Below are positions 36,879-44,868 of a DNA stretch of 64,000 nucleotides, piece after piece. The number at the start of each line of letters is the position of its first letter. The first letter of the stretch is position 1. The stretch lies in NCBI GenBank assembly GCA_029202385.1, contig CP119314.1, forward strand, positions 2,544,501-2,608,500. Reading direction: 5' to 3'. A model generated the notes under the pieces. It was not told where the DNA came from. It was given only the letters and a program-made list of their open reading frames with translations, and did not search any database. Source of the DNA: Candidatus Sphingomonas phytovorans (GTDB lineage: Bacteria; Pseudomonadota; Alphaproteobacteria; Sphingomonadales; Sphingomonadaceae). Both the position numbers and the translations under genes were made by a program.

Positions 36879-37341
36879 CGGCAAAGGGGGAGGCGACCAC
36901 GGCAGTCAGGTGACGGTTGCCGACGAGCGTCTGGCGGCAGGCAGGCTAACGCTTGCCTGCCGTTTCCTTCTATCGGCAATCTTCCTTTCGACCGGCGTTG
37001 CCGGCCTGCTTTCGCCTACGGGTTTCGCCGCCGGGCTGGGCCAGATGGGTGTTCCGTTTCCCGCCTTCAGCGCTGCGGCATCGACCATCCTGAACATCGT
37101 CGGTCCACTCGTCCTGATCTTCAACGTCAGGGGATATGGACGGATCGCGGCATTCGCCCTTGCGGGTTTTACCGCTCTTACGATCCCCTTCGGCCACGCC
37201 TTCTGGCGGTTCGACGAGCCCCGGCGAACCGAAGAATTGCGGATCGCGATCGAACATCTCTCGCTTATCGGAGGATTGGTGCTCGCTGGCCTGCGATCAC
37301 CTGGCCTCAGGCAAGAGCGCGTTCCGGATCATCCCCGCTGA
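36865..37341 (+). CDS. DoxX-family membrane protein
   Basis: 158 residues, four hydrophobic helices: LACRFLLSAIFLSTGVAGLLS, ILNIVGPLVLIFN, RIAAFALAGFTALTIPFGHAFW and LSLIGGLVLAGL, the typical DoxX layout with an ExxR-like loop. The start overlaps the end of the hydrolase; a GTG at 36910 is an alternative, so the first 15 residues are uncertain. DoxX proteins are inner-membrane quinone-linked subunits of unknown detail. The 3' end overlaps the TetR gene tail by 35 nt (convergent). Confidence 0.75.
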   Translation: MIRSDGKGGGDHGSQVTVADERLAAGRLTLACRFLLSAIFLSTGVAGLLSPTGFAAGLGQMGVPFPAFSAAASTILNIVGPLVLIFNVRGYGRIAAFALAGFTALTIPFGHAFWRFDEPRRTEELRIAIEHLSLIGGLVLAGLRSPGLRQERVPDHPR

Positions 37342-38005
37342 GATCGTCAAGGACTGCATGGCGCAGTTGCTCGACCGGGAGACCGGGCAAGCGCAGGGTC
37401 GCGATGCGTTGGGCATTCTCGTCGGCGACACCGAAGGATCGCAGGAGCATCTGCGCGCCGGCATCGATTTCCTTCGGCGTGATACCGCTTGTCATACCCC
37501 GCTGCACGAGTGCCGTTACAAGACCATAGCCCATTTCAAGCGCAATCTGCAGCGACGGGACATTCACCAGCCCCTCCGCCTGGGCCGCAGTGATGTTGCG
37601 GAGCGCGTGCTGCCGCATGTCCGGCGTTGGTGGTCCGATCAGCGGCAGTACGCGCAACAGGATTTCCGCGCCGACACGATCGGAGGAAATGCGCCTGATG
37701 GAATAACGGATGTTGCAGCAGATCCGTTCGATCGGGCTGGTCAATCCGTCGAAACTCGCTGACTGTTCCTTGTTAAGCTGGATGACCATGTGCTGCGCCA
37801 TCTCCCGCAGCATTGCGTCAAAGGTCGGAAAATAATTGTAGATCGAACCGCGCGAGAGGTGCGCTGCATAGCGGACGTCGTCGATGGTGGTGCCGTCGAT
37901 GCCGCGTTCCTCGAACAGGGCGAAGGCAGCGGCCAGGATTCGGGTGCGCGTCTTTGCCCGCTTGATGCGGGCGTTCCTCGTCCTGAAATTCTCTTCGTTA
38001 TTCAT
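37307..38005 (-). CDS. TetR-family transcription regulator
   Basis: 232 residues from the ATG at 38005. Helix-turn-helix is RGIDGTTIDDVRYAAHLSRGSIYNYFP followed by a ligand-binding helical domain ending LRLPGLPVEQLRHAVL. Its upstream region carries a TGAC-ACTTC-GTCA dyad, resembling the palindrome ahead of the receptor at 33518. It is therefore the likely repressor of that receptor and the esterase, and of itself. Ligand not predictable. Confidence 0.85.
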   Translation of the reverse strand: MNNEENFRTRNARIKRAKTRTRILAAAFALFEERGIDGTTIDDVRYAAHLSRGSIYNYFPTFDAMLREMAQHMVIQLNKEQSASFDGLTSPIERICCNIRYSIRRISSDRVGAEILLRVLPLIGPPTPDMRQHALRNITAAQAEGLVNVPSLQIALEMGYGLVTALVQRGMTSGITPKEIDAGAQMLLRSFGVADENAQRIATLRLPGLPVEQLRHAVLDDLSGDDPERALA

Positions 38006-38337
38006 CGTTCCGCCACAGGATAAATTTTGAACAGACATTCATTATGACACTTCGTCAATAAAGATGCCTTCCACCGCCGCTTGTCAACACGTCTCGCGCC
38101 CGCACCGCGCAGGGAGAGGTCGCGAATGTTCATGGCACCATCTAGCCGGAGTAACCCCGCGGCAGGAACGGAAAATCGTGTGCGGAGACAAGGACCGGGA
38201 TTTCAACTGGTCGGCGGCAAACATGAAAGCGGGAAGGAGGGCGCACCGGCTCGAACCTCGTCGGTCCGGGGCGTCGGTTGACGCTGGGTCCGCGCCTGCT
38301 AGGTCCTGAAGGTGACTGGATCGGTGGTGATACTAGA
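38006..38337. other. Divergent intergenic region between two TetR genes (332 bp)
   Basis: Carries the dyad at 38045-38057 near the first TetR gene. Two overlapping frames at 38064-38309 encode basic low-complexity peptides without ribosome sites, so I do not call genes there. No terminator or other element is evident. Confidence 0.45.
38045..38057. promoter_or_regulatory. TetR-operator-like dyad at the TetR promoter
   Basis: TGAC-ACTTC-GTCA, an inverted repeat 40 bp before the TetR start at 38005, with a GACATTCATTATGACAC stretch beside it that echoes the CATTATGACAT sequence near 33454-33466. Sharing of this motif between the two promoters supports autoregulation. Confidence 0.4.
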
Positions 38338-38916
38338 ATGGCGCGAACACAGGCAGCTGATTACGAAGAAAGACGCGAGGCCATTGTCGCGAAGGCGGCA
38401 CAGCTTTTCGCGGAAAATGGCTTTCTCGGCGCGTCGGTGCTCGAGCTGGCAAACGCCTGCCAGACGTCCAAGTCGCTTCTATATCATTATTATCCCTCGA
38501 AAGAGGACGTCCTCTACGCCGTCATGGCTTCCCACATCGACCGCCTCGTCGCTGATGTGGATCAGGCCATGGCCGTCCAGGGCAAGCCGGAGCAGCGACT
38601 GAAGACCCTGCTTCGTCTCTTCATGAAAGACTATGTCGGGGCCGCCGCGCCGCAAAAGGTCCTCCTCAACGATCTGAGGCACCTGCCCGATGAAAAGCGC
38701 CACTCCATCGTCGCGAAACAGCGCAGGATCCTCGATACGGTGCAGGCCCTGCTCGTTGAGCTCGACCCGACACTGGCCGATCAAAAAGGCAAGGCGCGCG
38801 CCAAGACCATGTTGTTGTTCGGCATGATCAACTGGACCGGGAACTGGTATGATCCGGCCGGTCCGCTTGATCCGGAGAGCATCGCCGACATGGCATTCAA
38901 CCTCGCTGTCGGTTAG
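38338..38916 (+). CDS. paaR: TetR-family regulator, candidate PaaR of the phenylacetate genes
   Basis: 192 residues from ATG 38338. N-terminal helix-turn-helix FLGASVLELANACQTSKSLLYHYYPSK is followed by a helical effector domain. It lies immediately before, and converges on, the paaEDCBA operon (72 nt between), a placement typical of TetR-type PaaR in alpha- and betaproteobacteria, which binds phenylacetyl-CoA. Operator-like TGACCG/CGGTCA sites at 42665-42680 and 44015-44028 fit it. The name is positional, so confidence in function is moderate. Confidence 0.85.
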   Translation: MARTQAADYEERREAIVAKAAQLFAENGFLGASVLELANACQTSKSLLYHYYPSKEDVLYAVMASHIDRLVADVDQAMAVQGKPEQRLKTLLRLFMKDYVGAAAPQKVLLNDLRHLPDEKRHSIVAKQRRILDTVQALLVELDPTLADQKGKARAKTMLLFGMINWTGNWYDPAGPLDPESIADMAFNLAVG

Positions 38917-38988
38917 TTTTCTGAACCGGAAGGGCGCGGCGTTCCGGATTGGAGCGACGATGCCGACACTCGCTGGATCAGCGAATTT

Positions 38989-40065
38989 TCAGGCATCGAA
39001 GTCGAGTTCGACATCGTCCGAAAGCGGCACGGCCTGGCAGGTGAGAACATAACCGCGCGCCACCTCCTCCCTGGAGAGGCCGAAATTCTGGTGCATGGCC
39101 ACCTCACCGGTGACGACCTTCGCACGACAGGTAGCGCACACGCCCGCCTTGCAGGCGAACGGGGCCGGCAGCCCGGCGGCGCGCGCATTCTCGAGAATGG
39201 AGCCCTTCTGCGCGTCGAAAGTCAGCGCGCGTCGGCGGCCATCGAGCGTCAATCGTACCTTCCTGCCTTCCGCCTTGCGGGCGCGTTCTTCCGCCGCGTT
39301 GCGGTCCGCCTCGCTGATCGGACCGACATTGAACCGTTCCGAAAGGATCGACGCGGCAGGGACGCCCCCGGCGAGCAGCGCGCCTTCAACCGCATCCATC
39401 ATGCTGCCCGGCCCGCAGATGAAGGCCGCGTCGATGTCCGACGGATCGAGCAGCCGCTCGAATATCTCGCCGAGCTTGCCCGTATCAAGCCGGCCGTTGA
39501 ACATCGGAATACCGTCTTCTTCCTCGGTGAGGAAATGGAAGATCTGGACCCGATCTAGAAACCGGTTCTTCAGGGCGGATATCTCCTCCAGGAACATGAT
39601 GCTGGACGAGGTCCGGTTGCCATAGAAAAGCACGAACCGGCTATGCGGTTCGGTCGCGAGGCCCGTCTTCAGCAGGGACAGGATCGGCGTAATGCCCGAA
39701 CCAGCGGCGAAGGCCGCATAGGTGGCGCTGCGTGCCGGATCGAAGCGCCAGGTGAAGCTGCCATGCGGCGGCATCGCGTCGAGCGTGCCGCCGACCGTCA
39801 GCATCTTGTTCGCCCAGGTCGAGAAAAGCCCGCCCTCGACGCGCTTGATGGCGACCCGCAGCTCGCTTTCATCCGGCGCAGTGCAGAGCGAATAGTTCCG
39901 CCGCACCTCTTCCCCGTCAAGCTCGGCGCGCAGGGTCAGATGCTGGCCGGGCGAATGGCGAAATGCCTCCCGAAGCGACGCGGGCACGGAGAGGCGAAGC
40001 GACACGGCATCGTTGGTCTCGCGACGTATCTCGGCGATTTCGAGGGCATGGAACCCGGTGGACAT
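38989..40065 (-). CDS. paaE: Phenylacetyl-CoA epoxidase reductase subunit PaaE
   Basis: 358 residues from ATG 40065 (AGGAGCGACG upstream). N-terminal FAD domain with RRNYSLC, NADPH domain (GSGITPILSLLKTGL) and C-terminal plant-type ferredoxin domain with the CKAGVCATCRAKV cysteine set around residues 300-345. PaaE transfers electrons from NADPH to the PaaABC oxygenase that epoxidises phenylacetyl-CoA. Last gene of the paaABCDE operon. Confidence 0.95.
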   Translation of the reverse strand: MSTGFHALEIAEIRRETNDAVSLRLSVPASLREAFRHSPGQHLTLRAELDGEEVRRNYSLCTAPDESELRVAIKRVEGGLFSTWANKMLTVGGTLDAMPPHGSFTWRFDPARSATYAAFAAGSGITPILSLLKTGLATEPHSRFVLFYGNRTSSSIMFLEEISALKNRFLDRVQIFHFLTEEEDGIPMFNGRLDTGKLGEIFERLLDPSDIDAAFICGPGSMMDAVEGALLAGGVPAASILSERFNVGPISEADRNAAEERARKAEGRKVRLTLDGRRRALTFDAQKGSILENARAAGLPAPFACKAGVCATCRAKVVTGEVAMHQNFGLSREEVARGYVLTCQAVPLSDDVELDFDA

Positions 40066-40073
40066 CGTCGCTC

Positions 40074-40583
40074 CTAATGGCATTTGAATTTGTCGAACGG
40101 CTCCAGGCAATCGTCACATTGCCAAAGCGCTTTGCACGGGGTCGACCCGAAGCGGCTGATCTCACGCGTCCCGGCCGAGTTGCATCGGGGGCAATGGACG
40201 GTCTCACGAGCGCGCAACGAATGCAGGGCCGCATTCCTGGCCGGCGGCGCAATGCCGTAGGCCAGCAGTTTCTCCCGCCCGGCATCGGTGATCATGTCCG
40301 TCGTCCATGGTGGATAGAGTTCGGTCCGGATCTCGACATTCGAGAAGCCGGCATCGTCGAGCCCGGCCCGTACGGAAGCCTCGATGACGAGCGTGGCCGG
40401 GCAGCCCGTATAGGTTGGCGTCAGCGTGACCCTTGGCGTGCCGGCGGTCTCGATCGACCGGACGATGCCGAGGTCAATCACCGAAACCACGGGGATTTCG
40501 GGATCAGGCACGGTCGCCAGCACTTCGGCGAGACGATCGGCCAGGCCAGAATCGGACGGCACCGATGCGCCCATGGCCGTCAC
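40074..40583 (-). CDS. paaD: Phenylacetate pathway accessory protein PaaD
   Basis: 169 residues. N-terminal half is the MIP18/DUF59 type: VLATVPDPEIPVVSVIDLGIVRSI and VTLTPTYTGCPA, thought to aid iron-sulfur assembly. C-terminal zinc-ribbon-like cysteines (HCPRCNSAG and LWQCDDCLEPF) follow. PaaD is needed for PaaABCE function but not catalytic. Overlaps paaC by 4 nt (40580-40583) and is separated from paaE by 8 nt. Confidence 0.94.
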   Translation of the reverse strand: MTAMGASVPSDSGLADRLAEVLATVPDPEIPVVSVIDLGIVRSIETAGTPRVTLTPTYTGCPATLVIEASVRAGLDDAGFSNVEIRTELYPPWTTDMITDAGREKLLAYGIAPPARNAALHSLRARETVHCPRCNSAGTREISRFGSTPCKALWQCDDCLEPFDKFKCH

Positions 40584-41335
40584 CAGGCGGCTTCGGGGTG
40601 CGCTCGGGGCACGACCTGCATGACCGCGAGAAGCGGTGACAGATGCTCGGTGTGGCGCCCGTCGCGACCGCCCGATATCTGCCAGACTCGCCCGGGCTGT
40701 GCAGGCAGCGTCGCGATGGACAGCAGTTCGGCGACGCGGCTGTCGAACCCCGCCCGCAGTGCCGTACGATCGAACAACACGCCTTCGGGCTGGAGACCGG
40801 CCTGTTCCTCGCTGCGGGCAAACATGTCGTCGACGAAGCGCCAGAACCAGTCGAAGCCCTCCGTCATGCGTAGCCTGCTTTCATCGGTGCCGTCGCCGAG
40901 CCGGACGACCCAGTCCGACGCCAGCTCGGCATGATAGGCGACCTCCTTGATCGCCTTCGCGCTGATGGCCGCGATCCTGGCGTCGGCTGAGCCCTGAAGC
41001 TTGCCGAACAACGCCAGTTGATAGGTCGAGAAGAGGAACTGCCGGGCGATGGTCTGGCCGAAGTCGCCATTGGGCTGTTCGACCAGCAGGCAGTTCCGGA
41101 ATTCGCCCGCATCGCGGTGGAAGGCCAGCCGATCGGCGCTGCGCCCCTTCCCTTCCACCTCGCCGGCATAATCGAGAAACAGCGTGGCCTGGCCGATCAG
41201 GTCGAGCGCGAGGTTCGACAGGCCGAGATCGACCTCGATGCTCGGCGCATGCCCGCTCCATTCGCAAAGCCGCTGGCCAAGAATGAGTGAATCGTCGGCA
41301 AGCTCGAGAAGAGCAAGGAAAAGCGGGTCGTTCAT
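40580..41335 (-). CDS. paaC: Phenylacetyl-CoA epoxidase subunit PaaC
   Basis: 251 residues, all alpha-helical. LLELADDSLILGQRLCEWSGHAP and DLIGQATLFLDYA are family landmarks, with residues EVAYHAELASDWVVRLGDGT from the PaaC di-iron-like bundle. PaaC pairs with PaaA as the structural partner of the epoxidase. Overlaps paaD by 4 nt; paaB ends 7 nt earlier. Confidence 0.95.
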   Translation of the reverse strand: MNDPLFLALLELADDSLILGQRLCEWSGHAPSIEVDLGLSNLALDLIGQATLFLDYAGEVEGKGRSADRLAFHRDAGEFRNCLLVEQPNGDFGQTIARQFLFSTYQLALFGKLQGSADARIAAISAKAIKEVAYHAELASDWVVRLGDGTDESRLRMTEGFDWFWRFVDDMFARSEEQAGLQPEGVLFDRTALRAGFDSRVAELLSIATLPAQPGRVWQISGGRDGRHTEHLSPLLAVMQVVPRAHPEAAW

Positions 41336-41342
41336 GCCTGTC

Positions 41343-41627
41343 TCACATGTGCTTCACGGCGTCGGGAAGGTCGTAGAAGGTCGGGTGCCGGTAGATCTTG
41401 TCTTCGGCGGGCTCGAACAGCGCGGCTGATTTCCCCGGATCGGAAGCCACGATGTCGCTCGACCGGATGACCCAGATGCTCACCCCCTCCATCCGCCGAG
41501 TGTAGGTATCGCGCGCGTGCCGGACGGCGAGATCACCGTCGGGCGCATGCACCGAGCCGACATGGCGATGCTCGATCCCCCCGCGCGCCCGCACGAACAC
41601 TTCCCAAAGGGGCCAATCCCTGCTCAT
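41343..41627 (-). CDS. paaB: Phenylacetyl-CoA epoxidase subunit PaaB
   Basis: 94 residues from the ATG at 41627, which overlaps paaA's stop by 4 nt; the frame is open much further up inside paa[26 protein letters not shown] and [17 protein letters not shown] are the PaaB hallmarks. The small subunit bridges PaaAC units in the epoxidase complex. Confidence 0.94.
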   Translation of the reverse strand: MSRDWPLWEVFVRARGGIEHRHVGSVHAPDGDLAVRHARDTYTRRMEGVSIWVIRSSDIVASDPGKSAALFEPAEDKIYRHPTFYDLPDAVKHM

Positions 41628-42631
41628 TCCCGCACCCCTCCTGCCAGTGCCGCCACGGCGTGCGCGTGCTTCGCCTGATAGGCATCGGCCGCCGCGCGAA
41701 CCCATGCCCCCGCTTCCCACGCGGCGCGGCGCGCGTTGATCCGTTCCTTCGCCACCGGGCCATGCCCCTGGACGACCGCGTAGAATTCCTCCCAGTCGAT
41801 CGCGCCGAAATCATAATGCCCGCGCTCCTCGTTCCAGCGCAGGTCCGGATCGGGAATGGTGAGCCCCAGCAGTTCCGCCTGGGGAACCGTCGCATCGACG
41901 AATTTCTGGCGCAGCTCGTCGTTCGTCTCGCGCTTGATGCGCCAGCGGATCGACTGGGCGCTGTTGGGCGAATTGTCGTCGGGCGGGCCGAGCATCATCA
42001 GCGCTGGCCACCACCAGCGATCGAGCGAATCCTGCGCCATCGCCTTTTGGGCGGTGGTGCCGTTCGCGAGCGAAAGGAGCAGGTCGAAACCCTGGCGCTG
42101 GTGGAAGCTCTCCTCCTTGCAAACGCGTACCATCGCTCGGGCATAGGGGCCGTAGGATGTCCGCTGGAGCGGGACCTGATTCATGATCGCGGCACCGTCC
42201 ACCAACCAGCCGATCGCGCCGATGTCCGCCCAGCTCAGCGTGGGATAGTTGAAGATTGTCGAATATTTCGCCTTGCCCGCATGCAGGGCGTCGATCATCT
42301 GTTCCCGGCTGGTTCCCAGGGTTTCCGCCGCGCAATAAAGGTAGAGACCGTGCCCCCCTTCATCCTGGATCTTGGCCAGGAGGATCGCCTTGCGCTTGAG
42401 GCTTGGCGCCCGCGTCAGCCAATTGCCCTCGGGCAGCATCCCGACGATCTCGCTGTGCGCGTGCTGGGATATCTGGCGCGTCAGCGTGCGCCGATAAGCT
42501 TCAGGCATCCAGTCCTTCGGTTCGATGAATTCGTCCGCCGCGACCCGCGCCTCGAACGCGGCAAGCATCGCGGAATCCTCCACGTCGGCCGGAGCGACTG
42601 CCGCAACCCTATCCAGCTCTGTCGTATACAT
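41624..42631 (-). CDS. paaA: Phenylacetyl-CoA epoxidase catalytic subunit PaaA
   Basis: 335 residues. Helical di-iron ferritin-like fold; [16 protein letters not shown] (about residue 100-115) and [15 protein letters not shown] (about residue 155) supply the carboxylate and histidine ligands. It epoxidises the ring of phenylacetyl-CoA. The start ATG at 42631 has AGGAGATTCAGG upstream and an operator-like site about 35-50 bp further. First of five coupled genes. Confidence 0.96.
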   Translation of the reverse strand: MYTTELDRVAAVAPADVEDSAMLAAFEARVAADEFIEPKDWMPEAYRRTLTRQISQHAHSEIVGMLPEGNWLTRAPSLKRKAILLAKIQDEGGHGLYLYCAAETLGTSREQMIDALHAGKAKYSTIFNYPTLSWADIGAIGWLVDGAAIMNQVPLQRTSYGPYARAMVRVCKEESFHQRQGFDLLLSLANGTTAQKAMAQDSLDRWWWPALMMLGPPDDNSPNSAQSIRWRIKRETNDELRQKFVDATVPQAELLGLTIPDPDLRWNEERGHYDFGAIDWEEFYAVVQGHGPVAKERINARRAAWEAGAWVRAAADAYQAKHAHAVAALAGGVRE

Positions 42632-42664
42632 CCTGAATCTCCTGCGCTTCAGGCCATATAATTA

Positions 42665-42680
42665 ACCGACCATACGGTCA
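42665..42680. promoter_or_regulatory. PaaR-like operator upstream of paaA
   Basis: ACCGACCATACGGTCA contains inverted halves GACC and GGTC around ATAC and lies 34-49 bp before the paaA ATG. A related sequence, TGTCCGATCGGTCA, is at 44015-44028 between the thiolase and paaG, so both sides of the regulon share it. This resembles TetR-type PaaR operator sites known in other proteobacteria, but I have not compared them directly. Confidence 0.55.
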
Positions 42681-42712
42681 ATGAATTATCTGCATTGAGC
42701 GAACGGATTCTT

Positions 42713-43912
42713 TCACACGCGCTCGATGACCATCGCGATCCCCTGTCCGACACCGATGCACATGGTGCACAGCGCATATCTGGCACCGCGCAATCCGAGC
42801 TCCTCCGTCGCCGTCAGGATCAGCCGGGCGCCGGACATGCCCAGCGGGTGGCCGAGGGCGATCGCGCCGCCGTTGGGGTTCACGTGCGGGGCATCGTCGG
42901 CGATGCCGAGCTGCCGGAGAACGACCAGCCCCTGGCTTGCAAATGCCTCGTTCAATTCGACGACATCCATATCGTCCACCGCCAGTCCAAGCCGATCCAG
43001 CAGCTTCCTACTGGCGGGCGCAGGCCCGATTCCCATGATATGGGGAGAAACGCCCGCGACGCTCGTGCCAAGGACGCGCGCTCGCGGACTGAGTCCATAT
43101 CGATCGATCGCGCGCGCACTTGCAACGATGATGGCGGCGGCGCCATCATTCACACCGCTTGCATTGCCGGCGGTGACCGTGCCGTCCGGGCGCACTATCG
43201 GACGAAGCGCGCCAAGTGCCTCCAGCGTCGTCTCGCGAGGGTGTTCGTCCCGCTCGACCACAAGCGGATCGCCTTTCCGGTTCGGGACGCTGACAGGTAC
43301 GATCTCCTGCGACAGGCGGCCGCTCGCCTGGGCCGCAGCCGCGCGGCGTTGACTTTCAGCCGCGAATTTATCCTGGTCGGAGCGGCTCACGCCGAATTCC
43401 CGCGCGACGTTCTCGGCCGTCTCGGGCATCGAATCGATCCCAAACTGCGCCTTCAGCCGGGCATTCACGAAGCGCCATCCGATCGTGGTGTCATAGACCG
43501 CGTTGTCCCGGGCGAATGGCTGGGCTGCCTTCGGCATGACGAACGGCGCGCGGGTCATGCTCTCCACGCCGCCCGCGATCATGAGGTCGGCCTCGCCCGC
43601 CTTGATGGCGCGCGCGGCAAAGGCAACCGCATCCATGCCCGATCCGCACAAGCGATTGATCGTCGTGCCTGGCGCGTCTTCTCCGAGACCCGACAGGAGC
43701 GCCGCCATGCGCGCGACGTTCCGGTTGTCCTCACCTGCCTGGTTGGCACATCCAAGGATGACGTCTTCGACATTGCCGACGAGGCGCGGATTGCGCTCGA
43801 CAAGCGCCGCGAGCGGCACCGCGGCCAGATCGTCCGGCCGGATCGTCGCCAGGGCACCGCCATATCGCGCGACGGGAGTCCGCACGGCATCGCAGATGAA
43901 CGCCTCAACCAA
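42713..43912 (-). CDS. paaJ: Acetyl-CoA acetyltransferase / 3-oxoadipyl-CoA thiolase
   Basis: 399 residues, starting at a TTG (43910-43912) preceded by GGGGAGAAG; the residues EAFICDAVRTPVARYGG are the usual thiolase N-terminus. Nucleophilic cysteine in NRLCGSGMDAVA (about residue 90), second-site NEAFASQGLVV, and the C-terminal GHPLGMSGARL histidine and the MCIGVGQGIA cysteine form the active site. It probably catalyses the final thiolysis of phenylacetate or adipyl-CoA intermediates. Separated from paaA by 81 bp containing the operator site, and divergent from paaG. Confidence 0.92.
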   Translation of the reverse strand: MVEAFICDAVRTPVARYGGALATIRPDDLAAVPLAALVERNPRLVGNVEDVILGCANQAGEDNRNVARMAALLSGLGEDAPGTTINRLCGSGMDAVAFAARAIKAGEADLMIAGGVESMTRAPFVMPKAAQPFARDNAVYDTTIGWRFVNARLKAQFGIDSMPETAENVAREFGVSRSDQDKFAAESQRRAAAAQASGRLSQEIVPVSVPNRKGDPLVVERDEHPRETTLEALGALRPIVRPDGTVTAGNASGVNDGAAAIIVASARAIDRYGLSPRARVLGTSVAGVSPHIMGIGPAPASRKLLDRLGLAVDDMDVVELNEAFASQGLVVLRQLGIADDAPHVNPNGGAIALGHPLGMSGARLILTATEELGLRGARYALCTMCIGVGQGIAMVIERV

Positions 43913-44014
43913 TATCTTCTCCCCATGGCGCCGGCACCAAAAGCGCTGGCGACCTCTTCTGAATCGATCGACATGCCTCGCCTCCTAGAGCCGAAAATTG
44001 CGCTTGCCAATAAT

Positions 44015-44028
44015 TGTCCGATCGGTCA
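44015..44028. promoter_or_regulatory. PaaR-like operator between thiolase and paaG
   Basis: TGTCCGATCGGTCA, containing the palindrome CCGATCGG, lies 31-44 bp before paaG and about 100 bp from the thiolase start. It shares the CGGTCA half with the site upstream of paaA. Position between divergent genes fits control of both. Confidence 0.55.
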
Positions 44029-44058
44029 GTCTATAAAAAGAAACGTAGAGGAGCCAGG

Positions 44059-44850
44059 ATGAGCTACAGCACGATCCTTCTGGAAATCGGGGACGGTGCC
44101 GCGAGGCTGACCCTGAACAGACCGGAGCGGCTGAACAGCTTCACCGTGCAGATGCACGAGGAAGTTGCCGCAGCACTCGACCTCGTCGAACGCGACGAGA
44201 ACGTCCGGGTGCTGCTGCTCACCGGCGCGGGCCGCGGATTCTGCGCGGGCCAGGATCTTTCGGATCGATCGGTTGCGCCGGGTGCCGAGCCCGTCGACCT
44301 GGGCCATTCGGTCGAGACCTATTATGCGCCGCTCGTCCTCAGGCTGGCATCGATGGAGAAACCGGTCATCTGCGCGGTCAACGGCGTCGCGGCCGGCGCG
44401 GGCGCGAATATAGCCCTTGCCTGCGACATCGTCATCGCGGCCAGGAGCGCACGCTTCATCCAGTCCTTCGCGAATATCGGTCTCATCCCCGATTCCGGCG
44501 GGACATGGGTTCTCCCGCGCCTTGTCGGGCAAGCGCGTGCGCTTGGACTGGCGATGACGGGCGAGCCGTTGTCGGCGGAGAAAGCCGAGAACTGGGGGCT
44601 CATCTGGAAGTGCGTCGATGACGAGCAGCTTGGGCAGGAAGCCGACACGCTGCTGCGGCGTTTCGCGACCGGCCCAACGCGCGGCCTTGCCGCAACGAAG
44701 CGCGCCATCCGGAATGCGGCGCTGAACTCGTTCGAGAATGAGTTGCTGATCGAGCGCGACCTGATGCGCGAGCTCGGACGAAGCGACGATTATCAGGAGG
44801 GTGTGGCCGCCTTCATGGCCAAGCGCCCTCCCCATTTTACCGGCCGATAG
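44059..44850 (+). CDS. paaG: 2-(1,2-epoxy-1,2-dihydrophenyl)acetyl-CoA isomerase PaaG
   Basis: 263 residues of the crotonase fold from the ATG at 44059 (GAGGAG upstream). LNRPERLNSFT, VLLLTGAGRGFCAGQDLSD (CoA/oxyanion loop), AVNGVAAGAGANIALACDIVIA and the IGLIPDSGGTWVLPRLVG catalytic loop are visible. It isomerises the epoxide to the oxepin-CoA that PaaZ opens. First of the plus-strand paa genes, 18 nt before paaZ. Confidence 0.93.
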   Translation: MSYSTILLEIGDGAARLTLNRPERLNSFTVQMHEEVAAALDLVERDENVRVLLLTGAGRGFCAGQDLSDRSVAPGAEPVDLGHSVETYYAPLVLRLASMEKPVICAVNGVAAGAGANIALACDIVIAARSARFIQSFANIGLIPDSGGTWVLPRLVGQARALGLAMTGEPLSAEKAENWGLIWKCVDDEQLGQEADTLLRRFATGPTRGLAATKRAIRNAALNSFENELLIERDLMRELGRSDDYQEGVAAFMAKRPPHFTGR

Positions 44851-44868
44851 GCTCTGGCAGAGGCTTTT

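Noticed and set aside
38064..38309. Small basic ORFs in the TetR intergenic region
   Set aside because: No ribosome site, arginine-rich, and overlapping in two frames; better explained as promoter and leader sequence.
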